Source: Phycisphaerae bacterium
GTDB lineage: Bacteria > Planctomycetota > Phycisphaerae > SM23-33
Reading direction: 5' to 3'
Assembly (NCBI GenBank): GCA_030745875.1
Contig: JASLNT010000021.1
Location: forward strand, 1 to 42,689
Length of the DNA stretch: 42,689 nt
Shown: positions 40,672 through 42,689 of the stretch, in pieces
Layout of the letters: every line of letters begins with the position of its first letter
Position numbering within the stretch: the first letter of the stretch is position 1
Notes under the pieces: generated by a model
The model's input: only the letters and a program-made list of their open reading frames with translations
Databases searched by the model: none
What the model was told of the DNA's origin: nothing
Translations under genes and position numbers: made by a program

Positions 40672-42689
40672 CTAGGGCGAGGTCAGCAGGTTGCACAGAA
40701 TCCGGTACTCCGGGATGCTTATCCAGTGGTGACCGACGCTCATCACATCCATCAGGTTGTATCCCTGCGCCATGCTCATCGTCGTCACGAACCCGCCGCC
40801 GAAGCCTGCAATATTGGCCGCGTAGTATCCTCCAGCGTCCCAGGCGTCATCCATTTTGTTTGTCGGATGGCCCATTTTGAAGAACCGTGTCTGATGCCCG
40901 ATCTCGTGGGGCGGTGTGTGCTCGTGATAGCCCTTTGCGTCGGTGAACAGGAAATGGACCCGGTCCGAGATGCCCTTTCCGTTTCCCGGGGTCCATCCCA
41001 GGGGAACGATCTCTTTTTTGTTCGGAAATTTGAACGTGGCTGTCTCGGTGATCACCAACACCGCATCGGCCTGGGCGGCCTCCCGGTTGAGCGCCTTGGC
41101 GATCCGATCGAAGTACTGCATCACGGTCTCGCCGTTTTTCTGCTTTCTTTTCTGGGCCTTGAGCCAACTGATCGAGAGCTTCGATTCCGGCAGCGGGTAT
41201 CGCGCCAGGATTGCATTGCGAATCTTCGTCTCGTGTGCGGTTTTGGCTTTGGTCATGGCGTCCCTGCCCTTGCCGATCGCCTTGACCAGATTTCCATTGC
41301 GGCTGATGAAACGTATCTTCACGTTGAACGTGCCGGCCTTGCGGATCCGGAAATGCGTCCCGGATGATTCGGTCGCGGTGGCGATCACCTGGTTCTGCGG
41401 GGTCAACAGTGTAGCTTTCAGTTTGAGGGACTTGGGCATTTTCTTACCGAACCGGTTTCCCTGCTTGAAGATGAAGTTGTAGGCCCAGTTGGCGTCCTGC
41501 GCGAACAGGCTGATGTTGCTGTGGTTCGATTGTTTGTCGACCACCGTCCGGCCGTTCTGACCCGCGTTGAGATCGCCGGTCACGACGTGTTTAACGCCAT
41601 TCCACTCCAGTTGGCACTTCACGCCCTTGATCCTGTAGATCGGCGAGACCTGCACGAATACGCGCACCATTGTGCGTTTGTCCTGGATAAGCGGTGTCTT
41701 TTCGAGCGTCGCCTCGTAGTCGCCCTGGACCACCTGGATCGGATGGATGTCGAGGATGTTGTTCGATGTGGGAGGCGGGTCGCCGATCTCGATAACCGGT
41801 CCGGGCGTATCGACATCCTCCCAGGTCGTTTCGCCGGGTTCCTTATCTTCCCGCGGACGCGTGGTTGTCTTGGCCGGGACTCGCTGTTTTGTGACAAAAG
41901 ATATTGCAGCAACGATTTTGATGATGTCGCTCCTGACAATTGTCTCGGCCCGTTTGCGGGCGTCCGGAGCCATCTTGTCCAGCGATATCTTCGCCGATGC
42001 TGCGAAGGTTCCGTAGAATCTGTCGGACAGATCCTTGTCGCTTACCTCGTTGTCTTTGACCTTATCAATTCTCGCGTCCACCATCCACAACGCGCCCTGT
42101 GTCATCATTGTCGCGGCCTTGGCGTTCTCGAATACAGCAAGCTTCAGAGAAGTTACGTCGATCGTCCGCACCGCGCCGATCGTGACCAGCAGCACTTTGG
42201 ATTTCCCATCAGGCTGTTTGCACGTATACACAGCGGTGTCATCCTTCCGGGGAGGGTCTTTTTCATAGTCGGGGCAGAATCCGGGCATATCCTTCATCAC
42301 GAAGGTGTCTCCAGCTTTGACGGTGACGCTCTTACCGACGTACTTGGCGCCTTGGCAGGGAGTTTCAACGGGCACGAGTGCTATATAGAGATCCTGGGTA
42401 GCGGGGTCCGAGCTGTCCAGAAGCATGCCTGCGGGCACGGTGACCGTCACCGGTTTGTCAGTATTGTTTTTGACGATGAGAGAGCCGATGGCGCCGTAGT
42501 TGCTCCCCGAAGGCGTGAACGTGCTGTCGACACCCTTGATGCCGGGCCATACAGGGTGACAATGATTTCGATCGCGGCCCCCAGATTGTTCGCAGAGTCT
42601 GGGGTGTACTCTCTCTCGGGCGACAACGTGACAATAGTGATTCCTTGTTCGAGGATTCCGAGGATGAGCGACTGAGCACGTCCCAGTTG
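40672..42689 (-). CDS. Putative extracellular metallopeptidase-like protein with HExxH, partial, with a probable frameshift
   Basis: The 592-residue frame from a GTG at 42450 is not the full gene. The same frame stays open upstream and reads sensibly (SNYGAIGSLIVKNNTDKP) until about 42546. Beyond that the sense continues in another minus frame to the right edge (for example ITIVTLSPEREYTPDSANN). One added base in the CCC run at 42544-42546 would restore Y-G-P-G-I-K-G, so a frameshift or a sequencing indel is likely. The middle part has a beta-sandwich-like block (ILDIHPIQVVQGD, RTMVRVFVQV). Near the C-terminus PPHEIGHQ (40894-40908) gives an HExxH zinc motif; a further His nine residues later and NLMDVMS may be the third ligand and Met-turn of a metzincin-like fold. 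The spacing is not that of a standard family. N-terminus and any signal peptide lie outside the window. Confidence 0.7.
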   Translation of the reverse strand, partial: TGTCSVAHPRNPRTRNHYCHVVARERVHPRLCEQSGGRDRNHCHPVWPGIKGVDSTFTPSGSNYGAIGSLIVKNNTDKPVTVTVPAGMLLDSSDPATQDLYIALVPVETPCQGAKYVGKSVTVKAGDTFVMKDMPGFCPDYEKDPPRKDDTAVYTCKQPDGKSKVLLVTIGAVRTIDVTSLKLAVFENAKAATMMTQGALWMVDARIDKVKDNEVSDKDLSDRFYGTFAASAKISLDKMAPDARKRAETIVRSDIIKIVAAISFVTKQRVPAKTTTRPREDKEPGETTWEDVDTPGPVIEIGDPPPTSNNILDIHPIQVVQGDYEATLEKTPLIQDKRTMVRVFVQVSPIYRIKGVKCQLEWNGVKHVVTGDLNAGQNGRTVVDKQSNHSNISLFAQDANWAYNFIFKQGNRFGKKMPKSLKLKATLLTPQNQVIATATESSGTHFRIRKAGTFNVKIRFISRNGNLVKAIGKGRDAMTKAKTAHETKIRNAILARYPLPESKLSISWLKAQKRKQKNGETVMQYFDRIAKALNREAAQADAVLVITETATFKFPNKKEIVPLGWTPGNGKGISDRVHFLFTDAKGYHEHTPPHEIGHQTRFFKMGHPTNKMDDAWDAGGYYAANIAGFGGGFVTTMSMAQGYNLMDVMSVGHHWISIPEYRILCNLLTSP

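Noticed and set aside
40478..40696. Extra small minus-strand genes upstream of the hypothetical protein
   Set aside because: They overlap the 5' end of the hypothetical gene or the end of the HExxH gene and show no start signals.

Overview
The window looks like a chromosomal piece of a Planctomycetota bacterium, probably Phycisphaerae-like; this is an inference from gene content. The supporting traits are Tat-exported sulfatases, several CRTAC1-type (FG-GAP/VCBS plus ASPIC/UnbV) secreted proteins, a hydrazine-synthase-alpha-like propeller cytochrome, multihaem cytochromes and TPR proteins. No tRNA, rRNA, CRISPR array, transposase, integrase or phage gene was seen. Both window edges cut through genes.

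Layout. (1) 1-1076, minus: the 5' part of a secreted protein made of cysteine heptads (C-P-P-V-x-T-K), with 45 in-register cysteines visible. It has a signal peptide, a ribosome binding site and a tandemly duplicated near-consensus promoter. (2) 1658-7220, minus: a phosphorelay operon with a large hybrid histidine kinase, a stand-alone receiver and a second kinase whose sensor carries a c-haem motif and whose Hpt domain lacks its histidine. A 23-bp near-palindrome lies just upstream of the first ribosome binding site. (3) 7679-17771, plus: a tightly packed, all-exported five-gene operon. It encodes an HZS-alpha-like dihaem propeller protein, a CRTAC1 protein, a ten-haem cytochrome/YVTN-propeller/MauG-like protein, a Reg_prop propeller protein and a lipoprotein with two ligand-binding domains in tandem. 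(4) 17707-31670, minus: a TPR + VCBS + ASPIC fusion lipoprotein, then three consecutive pairs of membrane-anchored TPR protein and secreted CRTAC1 protein, ending in a translationally coupled nitrilase-family amidase. The three CRTAC1 copies are almost identical over their last ~125 residues but diverge elsewhere. (5) 31892-35733, minus: two Tat-exported sulfatases. (6) 36090-40036, plus: an MlaC-like / RND (HpnN-like) / MlaA-like lipid transport operon. (7) 40108-42689, minus: a small unknown gene and a partial, apparently frameshifted HExxH protein.

How the parts may work together (inference). A haem-bearing sensor kinase diverges from a multihaem operon, which suggests redox-responsive control of a periplasmic electron-transfer apparatus. 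The TPR/CRTAC1 triplication looks like a diversified family of paired surface or periplasmic proteins kept similar at one end by recombination. The sulfatases point to sulfated polysaccharide use, and the Mla-like operon to outer-membrane lipid balance.
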